Assembly (NCBI GenBank): GCA_963281155.1
Contig: CAUJLY010000004.1
Coordinates: 2,418,001 to 2,482,000, forward strand
Direction of reading: 5' to 3'
DNA: 64,000 bases
DNA from: Rhabditophanes sp. KR3021
Lineage: Eukaryota > Nematoda > Chromadorea > Rhabditida > Alloionematidae
Part shown: positions 13,150 to 26,378 of the stretch, one piece after another
How positions within the stretch are numbered: the first letter of the stretch is position 1
Layout: every line of letters starts with the position of its first letter
The notes under the pieces: model-generated
The model's input: the letters and a program-made list of their open reading frames with translations, nothing else
What the model was told of the DNA's origin: nothing
The model's database searches: none
Position numbers and translations under genes: made by a program

Positions 13150-16100
13150 ATGAATGAGGAAGTATTTTGGAAAGGATGTTTGGGTTACTGGATACGAGAC
13201 ATCTTTTCTGGAGACAAGCCTTTAATTCCCTCTAATTATTGGCAACAAATAAATGATGTTGAGAATAATTGCGAGTTGGATATTGTTCGTTCAAGAACAA
13301 GACAACTACAATACAACGATTTATCTGCCGGATTAGTTCTGAATTTAGTTTATTTTTATGCGTAAGTTTTTGCCGATGGTGATAATAAAACCAAATTAGT
13401 GGTATCCATTAAATAGATTAAATTGGGAAGTATCGACGTTTTCAAAGTTAATCCTTTATAAGTAAACTAATAATTATTGGTTGATTGCACAACAGTACGT
13501 TAAGCAGTCCATCTATTACACCACAATGGCCCTTCACTTACATTAAGGCAAGCTGTCGACGGGACTTCAGATTAAATCTTTACTAAATATACACTTATTA
13601 CACAATTATGTTGTCTAGCACCTTAAATGTTGTGAATAAAATCCTGATTTAGAAGGTCAATTAACGGCTTCATTTTTTTATAGGGATCCAGATTCATTCG
13701 ATACGAATTTGCTGGATGCCAATGACGGCATTGTTGACTCTCAAACAAGATTAAAGTACTTCAAAATTCTGTTCAATAACCTGTGTGATTTTTATAAGGT
13801 AAGTCAAACATTTATTAAATAATATTAAAAGAGTCGGATGCGCCATTAAAAATTGACTGAACACGTCTATCTCAATACCTTTAAAATATGTCTATCGTCA
13901 TTTCTTAAAATATGATAGTCTATTGTCATTTCTTTAAAATACATATTAACCGACTTACTAAAAATGCCGCCTTTTAAAGATATCCCAAGCCACATTAGAT
14001 CGGCCCTAATTAACAAATTTGCAAAGAAAAAATTGTTTGTCTAATAAGCTAAGATAACCGAAGCATAAACAAAGTTCGGTAACTTATCTTGAAATAGATC
14101 TCTAACCGAGTATAGTCACAACACTTGCGCAATTACACTTCGCGAATGCTGGTAATCTGTTTGATAATCTATTGTTTGTTTCGTTTACATATTTGCTCAC
14201 AATTAATTACCTCTGCAGCGCCCAAAAAATTGGTTTTAATGAATAAATAGACATACACACCTTTTCATTATTATTACACAGTAAATGATAAAAAATGACA
14301 TATTATGCTATTCGATTTATAGAGATTGACATTATTACTTTCTATTTTATTATACTGATATGCTAATACATTTTTCTGCCGTTAACGATCATTTTCTTAT
14401 CCACAAAAATACTTTCACTTTCAATTTAATTACAGCTATAAATATATTTTTTGTATAAGATTAAACTTCGCCTTAGAAAAAACCCTTAATAGGAGCCCAT
14501 TCTTGTTGATCCTTAATTTTCGTAGTCTACGAGGAGCCTTTCTGTTAAAAAATAGTCATTTAGAATTTATGATCCTTGTAAATTCCATTTTAACCATATA
14601 AATTCCTGTTAAAATTGGAGAATACATTTGGTGTGTGTATAGATATTTTGATATTATTATGTTGAAAGAATAAATGAATATCCGTTGCCTCAGATCACAT
14701 CCATTTTTGGTTATTTGCTTAAAGATATTATATTAGAATTGGATTATATTTATCGTTACATTCCTGAACATTTTTATTTATTCATCCTCTCTTTTACAGC
14801 TTCATTTACATTTCCTGTCTTTTGTTGATTATTTTAAATGGTTTTAATATATTAATCATATTATTATACTGTGCGCTTATGTAAGAATTGTTGATTAAAC
14901 TATGTATGATGATGAGTAGGAAGAAAACTTTTCTTTGTTTCCTCTATAAATAAAGTGATTATTACCATAGTAGGAGTCGTCATCTCTTTCAAATATTACA
15001 TATTCTTCTTATCAATAGAAACCTGCTTTCCGCTAAAGGATCATGATAAAAGTACTAATTAATAGGATTAAAGTATTGTTAAAATATGTTCACAACATCC
15101 AATAAATTGCCTTTAAACCAATTACTATACTATTCATCATTTATTTATGTATGATTGTACATGATTTTAAAACCAATTAAATTGTACCTATACTATGAAC
15201 ATGTTTCCGTTTTGTTCAATTTAATATTTGTATATAATAAATATGCACCATCTTTCTCACGACTAATCAAATCATTTTAATGGACCTTTTTGAACTTTTC
15301 ATTTTTTAAAAATTATTTATCCTAATTTTATTACATTTTCAGAACCGCCTTGGCAGGGTAATTGTAATGACATTACCGAATTTATTAAATATTGCCCGTA
15401 ACCCATCTGCAGGTAAGTTGTTTTTTGGGGACAATGCATTTACCATAAACTTCCCATCAAATACCAAACTTTCATTACATTAAAGGCATGGATAATAAAA
15501 TGTAAAAGGGGAATTTATATGTATTTACACTATTTAATTTTATGATGCCTATGGTTAAATTGCTCACTTTTAGATTCAACAATACTTTTATATACTTTAA
15601 TAAGACAGAGGCACACCTTACTTTCCAGAAGAATACCTTTTTTGATTTTGGTAAAACTTTTATGATGTGAACTAAAGTAGGTACTTATTTATTGATGTAT
15701 TGGATCTTCATTTAGACGGAACACCTTCTTCGAGATTTATTATTAATTATAGATCTTTTAATATTTAGGACATTCTCAGGGTCGTGTTTGCTTGTGTTCC
15801 GTTGTGTATATTTTGTTAATTAGACTAAAAACACTAAAAAAAATTGTTTTGATGGACTGACAAATATAATGTTTAGAATATTAGTTTTGTGGTGCCATCA
15901 CAGGTTGGTGCGATTTATATCAAAATTGCTCACCCTTTTAACTTGCTCCCTGAGATCAAAAGGTCCTGGCAATGGTAGTCACTAGATTGTTGTAACTTGG
16001 CATCATCTCATTAAATCGTTGTTGTCAAAAGAACTATAATGTACGTATAGTCTTTTTTAATTGAACTGCTACACCACACATCTACTCTACATTACTACAT

Positions 16101-19100
16101 CTAATAAATATAGTTTCAATTTATTAAGACGTCTTCAAATTATACTTTTAATAGTCGTTCTTGTCTCGATTGACAGATAAAAATTTATTATATTTTGATG
16201 GCAATGTACTTTTACATAAATATAAATATACGTTGTTCCGAAAATCAGCGCCCAATTTATTTTTCATATTAGCGGCTTAAAAAGATTATTGCTACTACTA
16301 AATATGTACTTAGATTGAGCAATTTCCAAATAGATTTGACCAATTATACACTTATGAGCAATGTGCATTACTCTGATTAAAATTGTTTTAGCAATTAAAT
16401 GCATTTGTTTAATCAAATGTCCTCAACTAGCTTTTTAAAGAAGAAGTAGAAGCTGTGAAATTAGTACTTTTTGTGAAACTATATCTAGCTGATTGAATTG
16501 ACCAATTAAAATTAGTAATTTAGCTTTTAATTCAGTGATTAATTTCTATTTCTTTTTCTCCTTTTTTAAAGATTCTTAAATTTGTTGAATCAACTTCTTT
16601 TGATAGATTCCCCAAAAACTCGTCTAGAAAGAGGCGACAAAAGTGATTTAATGGAATGTCTATTTACCATTCAGTTTAAATACTCTAAGCTCCTAATTAA
16701 TAAATATATTTAATGTGTGATCACGATGAGAAGCTTAAACTATTGTTGCTATTAGCGAATTTTTATTAATTAATTTTTATTCCTTATTTTAGAGCAATCG
16801 GGACATGATATGATTAAAATACTAATTTTATTATTAAAATGCATCACTGAGAGTGACCGTGGCGAAATCTTCAAAAATAGAATTGCCACGATGGCACTGG
16901 ATATTCAAAATGAATTGAATAAGGTTAGTGATGGGGTTGATTAAATTATAATAATGTTTTAAGATTTGTGAACAAGAAGGAGTCACGGTTTTAGCATTAA
17001 ATGGTGGTGAGGAAACATCAATGGTACAAAAGATTGCTGAGGAGAGAAATGATTTGCAAAAGAAATTTATGGATTTGATCCACGAACTTGATTCCGACAC
17101 AGCTTCTTCTACCAATGCTTTCACCATTGACGACTGCGGATCATCTACTACATCTAGCAAAACAAGCACTGATTCCATGGATAATGATCCAACATTTTCT
17201 AATGAAACGGAAAGGAAACTAAAACACGAGATTACTAAGTTAACTGGGCAATATCAATTACTGGCTCAAGAGCTTGAAAGTAAAGAAGAGGAAAATATTG
17301 AGATAAATTCGTGCAGACAGAAACTAACTCTGGAATATAACGCACTAAAGAGTAAAACCGAGGAATTTGTTAGTCGGGCAAATAAATATAAAGACCTTGA
17401 AGACGACTATGAAATTATGAAATCTAAATGTGTTAGAATGCCAGAGTTGGAAAAAAGTAATGAACGTCTTAGGAAACAATTATCTGATTACGAAGTTATT
17501 CAAAACAGAAAGAATGAATTGGAAAAGGAAAATCTTCTCTTGAATGATTCGATCAAAATTTTACAGGACAAAGATGAAAAAACAAGTCAAAAGATGACAA
17601 ATTCTAATATTTTATCGGACAGATTGAAACGTGCCGAGGAATCCAACAAAATGTTAGAATCCGAACTTGCAAAAGTCAATTTAAAACATCAGGATGTTTT
17701 ATTGAATAATACAAAAATGCAAAGGACTTTCGATGACTTGAATGATACATACAATGAATTAAGGAGAAAAGTTGAATGTAATAGCTTAGATAATCATAAT
17801 GATGCAAATTCATCTAGCTTGGCTTTTCAATTGGATGATTGTCTAAGAACTGAGAACATTAGATTGCAACATGAAAATTTATCCTTAACCTCAAAGCTTA
17901 ATAGTACTCTTGACGCTCATAATAATTCAATGATGGAAAGTGAAGATGTAGAAGATCTAAGAAATAGTATTGAGAAGTTAAAACAACAATTGAAATTTAA
18001 GGAAAGTACGTTAGTTTCGGTGGAGAAAGACTTGGAAAAGGAAAGAGAATGCAATAGTTTAAATGAAAAACAGGTTGTTCAATTATCAGCTGATAAAAAT
18101 GCCTTGTCTGCTACGTTGAAAGAAACAAACCGCCAATTAAATCAAATCCAAAACGAAATTAAATATGAGTCTGACATCATTGCTGAAAATGAGCGCAAAG
18201 ACTTCAGAAGGCAATTAAGTGAAAAAGAACATACGATTAATGAAATCCTTGAAGAAAAAAGTAAAATTGATTCCGTTTTATGTAAAATTCAGTTTGAGAA
18301 AAAGAATCAACGTATTGAACTTGAAGATTGCAAGCAAACTATTGATAGCATGGCATTAGAAAACTCAAATTTATCACGCGAAAAGAAAACTCTTGAGAAA
18401 GAACGAGTTTATATGAAAGAAAGGCTTGAAGCAACTGAAGAAAAAGCCCATCAATTTACAGCTAAAGTTATTGAACTTGAGAATTTGAATCGCAGACTTA
18501 AGAATATGGAACAGACATTTTCTGAAAAGTGCATCCAGTTGATTGACGTTGAGGCTAAAAATGATTCCTTGGAATCCCAAAATTTATGTTACAATATCAG
18601 CGTAAAGAAGCTTCGTACAGAGCTTGATTTAGAGAAGGGAAATATTGGAGACTTAATTTCTCGCCTTCGTAGTGTCATTACTGCCATGAAATTAAATGGA
18701 GAAAGATTTTTGGGTACTGAAATGATGTCTTACTTAGATGATGTTTCAAAGACAGAAGATGCTGGCCTGGTAAAAGCAATTGACACCGTGTTCATGAAGA
18801 GTTTCGATGCTGCTAGAAATGAGGCTGATGCTTTAAGAGTTCAACAACAAGACCAAATTGAAGAACTTGATTCTTTAAAAAAAGATATTGAAGCTTTGAG
18901 AAAAGCTGGCAGTGAAATTCCTGGCATGGATGATGAAAAGAAAAAACTAATGAAAGAAAATTGTCAAGCAAGAGACCAAATATCGAGTCTTCAAAATAAA
19001 CTTGCTCAAATGGATGCCATTGAAAGAAATCATAAAGATAATGCTCGTATTGTGAAGGACATTGAAAAAGAAAAGACCCATCTTTCACTTAAGTTAGAGA

Positions 19101-22034
19101 ATATTTCATGCTTGAACGAAACATTAAACGGTGATGTACAAGATCTTAAAAATCAAATTAATCATATCGTTGCTGAGAAATGTGAAATTTCCAAAATACT
19201 TTCTGAAAAAGAAACCAATCACCACAACTTAGTTCAAGATTATGATTCACTTTATGACATTCATCAGAAACTTGTTTACAATTATGAGTTAAAGCGTTCG
19301 GAAAATGTCAATTTAAAGAATCAGATCAAAAACGACAATGAATTCATTGAATTAAAATCAATCTGTGAGTTAAATGAAAAAGAAAATCGCAGCTTAAAAG
19401 AAGAACTTTTTGAAGAGAGAAGTATTAATGCACAGACATTACGGCAATTGACTGGCCAACAAAATGAAAATAATAAATTGAAAAAAGATCTTTCTGAAAT
19501 TAAGGTTCATTATGAAAGACTTAGAGCAGATCAAGATCGTGTTATGAGAAGTGAACCCTTAATGTTAACGATGAATGCTAGTCTTGGTAAACAAATTGAG
19601 CAATTAAATGAGTTATTAAGCAGGCGAGACCAAGAAATCGCTGAGCTTCGCGAGGAATTAAAGAAGATACGAAATTTGTTCGAAAATGAAAGGCTCTCGC
19701 TGCATTCAATGGTGGACAACTTGCAAAAAGAGAATAGAGAATTAGTCAAGAAAAGCATGAACGACAAAGATTCTCATTACAACACTAACAAAGAATTACA
19801 TGTAGGTTTACCAACAAATAAATAAATAATTAATTGCCTTTAGAAAAAACTCGAAGATCAACGTAGAATTCAGGAAAAGCTAGAAGAAAAAGTGATGGAC
19901 CAATTCAAAGCTCTTGGAAATAAGCCACTCCAAAAGGAAAAAAATTCTTTAGTATCTAAGACAATGAGAGCTTTCACTGGCCGTTCACCATCTAGAAAAG
20001 GACTTCCCAAAACATCCTTGATCCACGGATCATCTTCAGATGATGGATCAAATTCCAGTGAAGAAGCAACGTTGACACCACCCGCAATGACAGCAAAATT
20101 AATTCAAAATACAAACGGTCAGTCTTCCCTAAACCAAATTTCTTCTAATCCCCAAAATTTATCTGGCCTGTCCACGCCTACCTTTGATCAGAATTCTTCT
20201 GATGGAAGTGGAGGCAATGATTCGGGAATTTACTTTACCCCTTCCCACGCGCATCCAACCTACTCTGATTGTTCATACTCTTCCGCCTCTTCCACCACAT
20301 CAAATAACCATTTTAACAATGGTTCTTCACATAATTCCCCTACACCTTTAGCACGAAATGTCAATTCAGATGATAAGGTTATGCATGAAACCAAATTATC
20401 TTCATTTACGCCTTACAAGCATGAAACTGTAAAGCATCCGAATGTCCAAAAATTACAAAGATCTTTGTCTAATTTACTTGATGTCACACTGGTGGGGTCA
20501 AAACATCCCCAAACTACTAAAGATGATGCCTTAATATCAAGAAAGATATTCGAAAGAGCTACCTTGAGAACTAGGTCTCTGAGACTTGTAAAATCTCCCG
20601 AAGAAAGAACTCCTTCACCGAAACTTTCTGCCAAATCTAGTATGCTAGCAAATGGAGCTAAAGGCCTTGCATGTTGCCTTATTCCATCTTCTAGAAGAGC
20701 TATTAAAGAAAGCGCAGATGAATATAAAGTTGTTGAGGCTGATCTTGCATTAATGCCTCCTGTTTCTCCATGTTACAAAAATAACCGTGATAAAACTCCA
20801 CACCTTGGCAACGTACGATCCAGTCGCGCCCCAATTAAAAGTAATTCTAATCGTCCACACAGACCAAGCAGTCTTTATGAAAATGCATGATTTAGACACT
20901 CACACACTCCTTCATACTTATTTTATATTCAAAATAACTGATCTCTCTGTATAAATCACTTGAATATTAGATTAAGTTTGCATCTGCCAAATTACTTAAT
21001 ATTACAATTATTGTCCTGTGAAAATATATATCCAATATATGAGAAGATTTTACGTATTATTTTTTGTTTGCATGAACCATCATATATATTTTTATTTTAT
21101 TTTATTTTTGTTAATTCAAATAAATTTTATTTGTATAATTGCACGGCATGAATTATTGCACACACTACATACATATCAACAAACACAGATAATGGAGGCA
21201 TCTAAAAGGCACGAGAAAACAACAGCTATCATTTTATGCAGCTTAAATTTTTTTGCTTTTGTTGTAATGAATGATATTAATTTATGAGCCTTTTTAGATA
21301 ATCACAATACTAATATTCAAGATTTTCAATTGAACAATGGAGGAACTTGTAGCTCATCAGAAGGAGATGGTTTATCTGTTGAATATGAAACAATCGGTAG
21401 ACCAAATTTGATTCAAAAATCATCGTCGGAAAATGCTGCAAATAGACATTCGATTCGATATCGCAATGGTTGTAATTACCAAACCTCTTCATATCAAGAA
21501 TCCAATATCTACAACCACAGACCATCAACGGCAACTTCTCTAGACAACGAAGTGGCTCAAATTAATGAACCAAGAGGAATAGAAGTTCCAATCCAATTAT
21601 ATTCACAACCAATTATAAACAACTTTAATCAACAACGTGGTGGATCATACAGACAACAATCATACAAATCAAATAATAATAATGCATTACCACCTCCTTA
21701 TGCAAAAAAACCTCCACCGCCATCATATCAAACTCATCATCAAAACATTCCCAAGTCAAATGTTCCTCCAAGTACTCCCAGCATGAAACACTTTAAACCC
21801 AAATTAACGTCAACTCCTAAAACCGATAATGATGAACCTAGTTTATTAAATGAAGCTTTTGGTTCTGCAAAATTAGCACCAGCTGAAGGTGAACGAAGAA
21901 ACTTGGTGAGAGATAAAGAAAAGGCCTTGAGCTTGTATGAGAATGTTGGTGAAACTTCCACAAATATCTATGATGAAACACAAAAATCTGACTCGATTCC
22001 AGAAGAGAATTGGCAAAATTATGGATGTCTTTAA
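13150..22034 (+). CDS. grdn-1: Girdin/Daple-type Hook and coiled-coil protein
   Basis: A scaffold of the CCDC88 (Girdin/Daple) family, which links microtubules, actin and G-protein or Wnt signalling. Exons are 13150-13361, 13684-13798, 15343-15412, 16793-16923, 16964-19801 and 19844-20890, or 19844-20840 joined to 21298-22034. Residues 1 to about 180 form a Hook domain (the LKYFKILFNNLCDFYK and VIVMTLPNLLNIARNP stretches are typical). Residues of about 200-1120 are continuous heptad coiled coil, followed by a Ser/Pro-rich tail. The short form ends in SLYENA (1470 aa). The long form adds a proline-rich segment and ends NWQNYGCL (1699 aa), closely matching the YGCV PDZ ligand of vertebrate Daple that binds Dishevelled. 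I did not see a GBA-type G-alpha-binding motif. The first three introns are long and the later ones short. C. elegans GRDN-1 is the expected orthologue. Confidence 0.88.
20841..21297 (+). other. Alternative terminal intron or 3'UTR of Girdin homologue
   Basis: The donor AAAA|GTAATT at 20841 lies inside the exon coding for the SLYENA end. The acceptor TTTTTAG ends at 21297. The donor leaves phase 1 and the acceptor exon opens with the two nucleotides that complete an Asn codon, so the long form is in frame. If the donor is unused, translation stops at 20890 and this stretch is 3'UTR. Confidence 0.65.
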
Positions 22035-22807
22035 TATACTCTTTAAACAAACTGTATCATTTCTTTTTTGAAACTCAAGTATATAAATAGTCTACTTTTA
22101 TGTAAATGTAAAATTGAAAAACATTTTTCCGAAATTTCTTAGATGCCTTCATCGGCACATATGAAAGAGATATTAAAAACTTATTTGATGATTTAAGTAT
22201 ATAAATACTGTGTATTCCGAACTGGATAACAGAATTGATAAAGTGACTTTACTTTGAGAGCAGAGCATTTATGGTACCCGAATTTTAATAGTTTTGTGGA
22301 ATAACTGATTTTATTATACGATGATACAATTACATTGCCTAAATTAAAACATAAATAACGGAGGTTTAATAGTCAACATTATAAATAAAAAGTGTCTGCC
22401 AAGTATCTAAAAATCTTTTGTCTCTTATAAACTCTTCATTATGAAACAAAAGTTGATTGTTATTGAAATTATTTCAAACACATTTTCAAGTGGTTTTAAT
22501 GAAAATGGTGTTTTATGTGAATCTCTATGATCCAATAATTTCTTTCCAAATTGGTGATGTTAATTTTTATATGATTAAACCCATTGCATAAAAATTGACG
22601 ATATCTATCCTTTGTTTGCATGTTCAAAAATTCGAATATACACAGTCATAATTCCAGTCGAAACTCTCGAAACGAAAGATTGTAAAGTGATGAGCCCATT
22701 TGGCAAATATTTAAAATTTGTTTAGATGCACAGGCTAAATTATTTTGGTTTTCTAAATAAACAGCCCTAAAATACTAATGAATTGTTTCTAAATATTCTA
22801 TACTTTT
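22035..22807. other. Intergenic between Girdin homologue and RPL3
   Basis: AT-rich, with no coding exon recognised. It should hold the 3'UTR of the upstream gene and the RPL3 promoter. Confidence 0.5.
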
Positions 22808-22809
22808 AG
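22808..22809 (+). other. Probable trans-splice acceptor of RPL3
   Basis: ACTTTTAG ends at 22809, eight bases before the ATG, with no upstream coding exon. This is the layout expected for spliced-leader addition in nematodes. It is inferred from position and the polypyrimidine-AG sequence only. Confidence 0.5.
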
Positions 22810-22817
22810 GGTAAATA

Positions 22818-24712
22818 ATGTCACACAGAAAATTTTCTGCTCCACGTCACGGTTCTATGGGATTCACCCCCAAGAAGAGAGCCGCAAGACACAGAGGAAA
22901 GTGTAAGGCTTTCCCAAAGGATGATGCTTCCAAGCCAGTCCATCTTACCGCTTTCCTCGGATTCAAGGCCGGTATGACCCACATCGTCCGTGAAATGGAC
23001 AAACCAGGCTCAAAAGTCAACAAGAAGGAAGTCGTTGAAGCCGTCACAGTCATCGAGACACCAGCTATGGTCATCTTCGGCATCGTCGGATACATCGAGA
23101 CTCCTCGTGGACCACGTGTCTTGAAGACCATCTTCGCCGAACATATGTCCGAAGATTGCAAACGTCGTTTCTACAAGAACTGGTATGTTGCTTATATTTT
23201 CTGTCTTGCTGTCCTACAGTTTCTCATTTCCTCAGTTGGTAACTTCCTTGGTTGGTCAACCTTCTCTCGAAAGAATTTTCTTTCCTCTGCTATTTATTGC
23301 AAGAAAGATCAAGACAGAATAAGATAGCTCTCCGCTGATTGAATGTATCATTAGATATGTCTAAATTATGAGGGAATGAGAACTCTGTTTCGGGCTAATT
23401 GATGCTCCTTAACGAATTCTTAATATCTTTTAATCATTTAGGTACCGTTCAAAGAAAAAGGCTTTCACCAAGTATGCCAAGAGATGGCAAGATGATGCCG
23501 GAAAGAAGACCATCGAAGCTGACCTCGCCAAGATGAAGAAATACTGCTCTTCAATCCGTGTCCTCGCCCACACCCAAGCCAAACTCTTGAAAAAGAGAGA
23601 AAAGAAAGCTCACATCATGGAAATCCAAGTGAATGGAGGAACCGTGGCTGAAAAGATCGACTGGGCCAGAGAAAAGCTCGAAAAGCAAGTTCCAATCGAA
23701 CAAGTCTTCTCCCAAGATGAACTTATCGACTGCATCGGAGTCACCAAGGGAATGGGAATGAAGGGAGTAACATCTCGTTGGGGTACCAAGAAATTACCAA
23801 GAAAAACCCACAAAGGTCTCCGCAAGGTCGCTTGTATCGGAGCTTGGCATCCATCTCGTGTATCCTACACCGTCGCTCGTGCCGGACAAAAGGGTTACCA
23901 TCACCGTACTGAAATGAACAAGAAGATCTTCAGAATGGGAAAATCTTGCTTGACCGCCGAAGGAAAGAACAACGGATCAACTGAACAAGATCTTACCGAA
24001 AAGTCAATCAACCCAATGGTATGTTTAAACCTAAATTTAAAAGTTGTTTTATATAATGATGAAGAATGCGTTGTTCTTATAAAATAATGAAGAATAATTA
24101 AGAGTGCGATTTCTCATATAGTGATGAAGAATGCTTAGCAATTCCGCAGATAGATCTATGAGGATAATATCGCATTTCTGAATATGAACGTTTAATCCAT
24201 AAATTTAATACATACCAATGGAACCTTTATTAATACTTTACTTTTCAGGGAGGCTTTCCTCATTATGGAATTGTGAACCAGTAAGTTTATTTTAATCTTA
24301 AAAATCAAAACAAATATGGGTGCTTTTTTTGGGGGTAATTCAAATGTTTTAAAGTTATTTAATCCAAATAGTTTTAAAGTCATTTATGATAGTCGAGATA
24401 TTTTTTCTTTTAAGTTGAACAAAGAATAGCTAACGCCTTTTATTACAAATATTATTTTAATACTTATATTAATCATCTATTTGCAGAGACTTCATCATGA
24501 TCCGTGGATCTTGCATGGGATCAAAGAAGAGAGTTATCACCTTGAGAAAATCTCTCCTTCCCCAAACTAAGAGATTCGCCTTCGAAAAGATCAATCTTAA
24601 ATTCATCGATACCACCTCCAAATTCGGACACGGAAGATTCCAAACCTCTGGAGAAAAGAAGGCTTTCCTCGGAAAACTCAAGAAGGACTTTGTTGCCGAA
24701 CAAGAAGCTTAG
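22818..24712 (+). CDS. rpl-3: 60S ribosomal protein L3
   Basis: Core protein of the large ribosomal subunit that reaches the peptidyl-transferase centre. Four exons (22818-23182, 23442-24018, 24249-24280, 24487-24712) encode 399 residues, against about 400 in other animals. The start [20 protein letters not shown] is the universal L3 N-terminus. The W-finger region with its target His (residues of about 245-255) reads [20 protein letters not shown]. Coding sequence is markedly C/G-richer at third positions than any neighbour, the codon bias expected of a very highly expressed gene. A poly(A) signal-like AATAAA is at about 24761. Reading through intron 1 gives a 169-codon ORF, which is an artefact. 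Confidence 0.98.
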
Positions 24713-24840
24713 ATTTCTTAATAATGATTATTGTTATTCATTATTATTATGTTTGTTGAAATAAATTTCTGTTCAAAAAGCTTGTGATTTAAGTCTTTTA
24801 TTACATTTCTTTCAAATTAGTACCTGATTTATTTCATCAC

Positions 24841-24934
24841 TTGATTCATTTCACTACTTACTGCATTGCTTGATTCATTCCATTACTTACTGCATTTCAT
24901 TGCTTGATGCATTTCATTATCTAATGTATTTAAT
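24841..24934. repeat. Three-unit degenerate minisatellite
   Basis: Units of about 29, 34 and 31 nt start at 24841, 24870 and 24904 with TTGATTCATT, TTGATTCATT and TTGATGCATT. They continue as TCACTACTTACTGCAT, CCATTACTTACTGCAT and a decayed version. A partial unit precedes them. The array lies downstream of the RPL3 poly(A) region. Confidence 0.6.
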
Positions 24935-25388
24935 AATTTAATTAAATATTGAAAATTCAGTCATGAACGTGTTTATTTCATTATGTTTTAGTTTATATTT
25001 GACTGCTCAGAAGATGTTCTCATCATCTTACTATGAGTTGGATTTTAGTATTCATCAACGCAGTACACTTTAACAACCATTTGTCTGAGTATGTCTGCAT
25101 TCAAATACAGATTGATTGGGTTATAAAATTGCATCTATGCATTGCAATATATGCATTGATGGTCATTAAGCCTTTTTAACCGATGAATGACAATACAAAT
25201 AAATACATACTTGTTTTTGCGTAGTAGTGCTTGAAATATTATCTAAATACAGTTCATTTGCAGTTTGTACTGCCTTAAATAAGCAATTCCAGCTGGGAAA
25301 TATTAGGCCAAAGATGCTTTATTCAAAACAACAGATGATATATAACTTGTACACTTATTATCAAAAAGGGCATTTTTATTGATACAAC

Positions 25389-26260
25389 ATGGTTCCGTGC
25401 AATAAAAAACTATTCAAAAAGCAAAAACTGCCACTACATATGGCCCCTAAATTTGCTTTAAGTGAATTACCTGAAAAAGACGAGAATTATACAGAATTAT
25501 GTGAAACAAGTAAGTGTAATCATTTTGTATTATTTATTACTTTGATTTAGGCTGGTTTAAACGGACTATCAGTGGTTATTGTGATATTTCCCATAATGCC
25601 AGGATGGAAGCTACAATCTATGCATATCTAATATCAGAAGGATATAAAAATGCAGCCGAATCTTTTGCTAGAGAAACTGGCCTTGAGTTTACTACCGAAA
25701 TGGCTAGATTATTAACGGTCAGAGCTGAAATAAAGAGAAACTTCCTTGATGGCAAAATAATGGAAGCTTATCAACTTATAACAGACAATTACTCAAATTT
25801 CAAAGAAAAGTTTCCAAACATAGTTTTCAAAATATTACTTCAACATATAACTGAATTAATCAGACAGAAAAATGCACCAGAATGTTTCAGATTCGGTCAA
25901 GAACATGTCATTCCTTTAGCGGAAAATAGTAAGGAAATGACTGAAATAATGGAACAAACATTTTCGATGATTGTTTTCGATGAACCGCTGAATTCTCCAT
26001 ATGGTCATTTAATGGCTATTAATAATAGGATTGCGCTGTCTGAAGAAGTTCATGATGCCATCATTGAAATTTCAGCCAAACCCAAATCACCATGCATTGA
26101 GCACCTATTCAAAGTAATGGTGTTATATAAAATGCAATCAAATGGCCATGAACTCAATGACATATTTGGAGAAAAGAATAAAGAATCAGTGATGGCAAAT
26201 GCCAGAGAGTTCTTCGGTAATGATCTTGAGAGTTTTTTAACCAAAATAGACGATGTTTGA
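25389..26260 (+). CDS. gid8: GID8 homologue, CTLH/GID E3 ligase subunit
   Basis: Scaffold subunit of the CTLH (GID) ubiquitin ligase, 276 residues in two exons (25389-25509, 25551-26260) joined across a 41-bp intron at phase 1. The domain order is LisH (residues about 65-95: MEATIYAYLISEGYKNAAES), CTLH (about 100-160) and CRA (about 160-260), as in GID8/Twa1. The preceding WFKRTISGYCDISHNAR matches the helix that leads into LisH in that family. The N-terminal extension of about 40 residues is not in human GID8 (228 aa). Because exon 1 is short I am less sure of the exact start. The stop is 118 bp before the NELF-B start on the same strand, so the pair may be co-transcribed. Confidence 0.88.
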
Positions 26261-26378
26261 TGTAATTAATTAATTTTATAAGTAAATATTTCAATTTGTT
26301 TAAGCTCCTTAAAGCTGTTAAATCAGATAAATCTATCTTTTGATCTAGTTAAATTGTTTAATTAATTATTATTTGAGA

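Noticed and set aside
18374..19088. Phe/Leu-rich - strand ORFs opposite the Girdin coiled coil
   Set aside because: Antisense shadows of Lys/Glu-rich codons; no hydrophobic-helix spacing or splice signals of their own.
22818..23327. 169-codon version of RPL3 ending inside intron 1
   Set aside because: The last 48 codons read intron sequence. The spliced form restores canonical L3 across 23182/23442.
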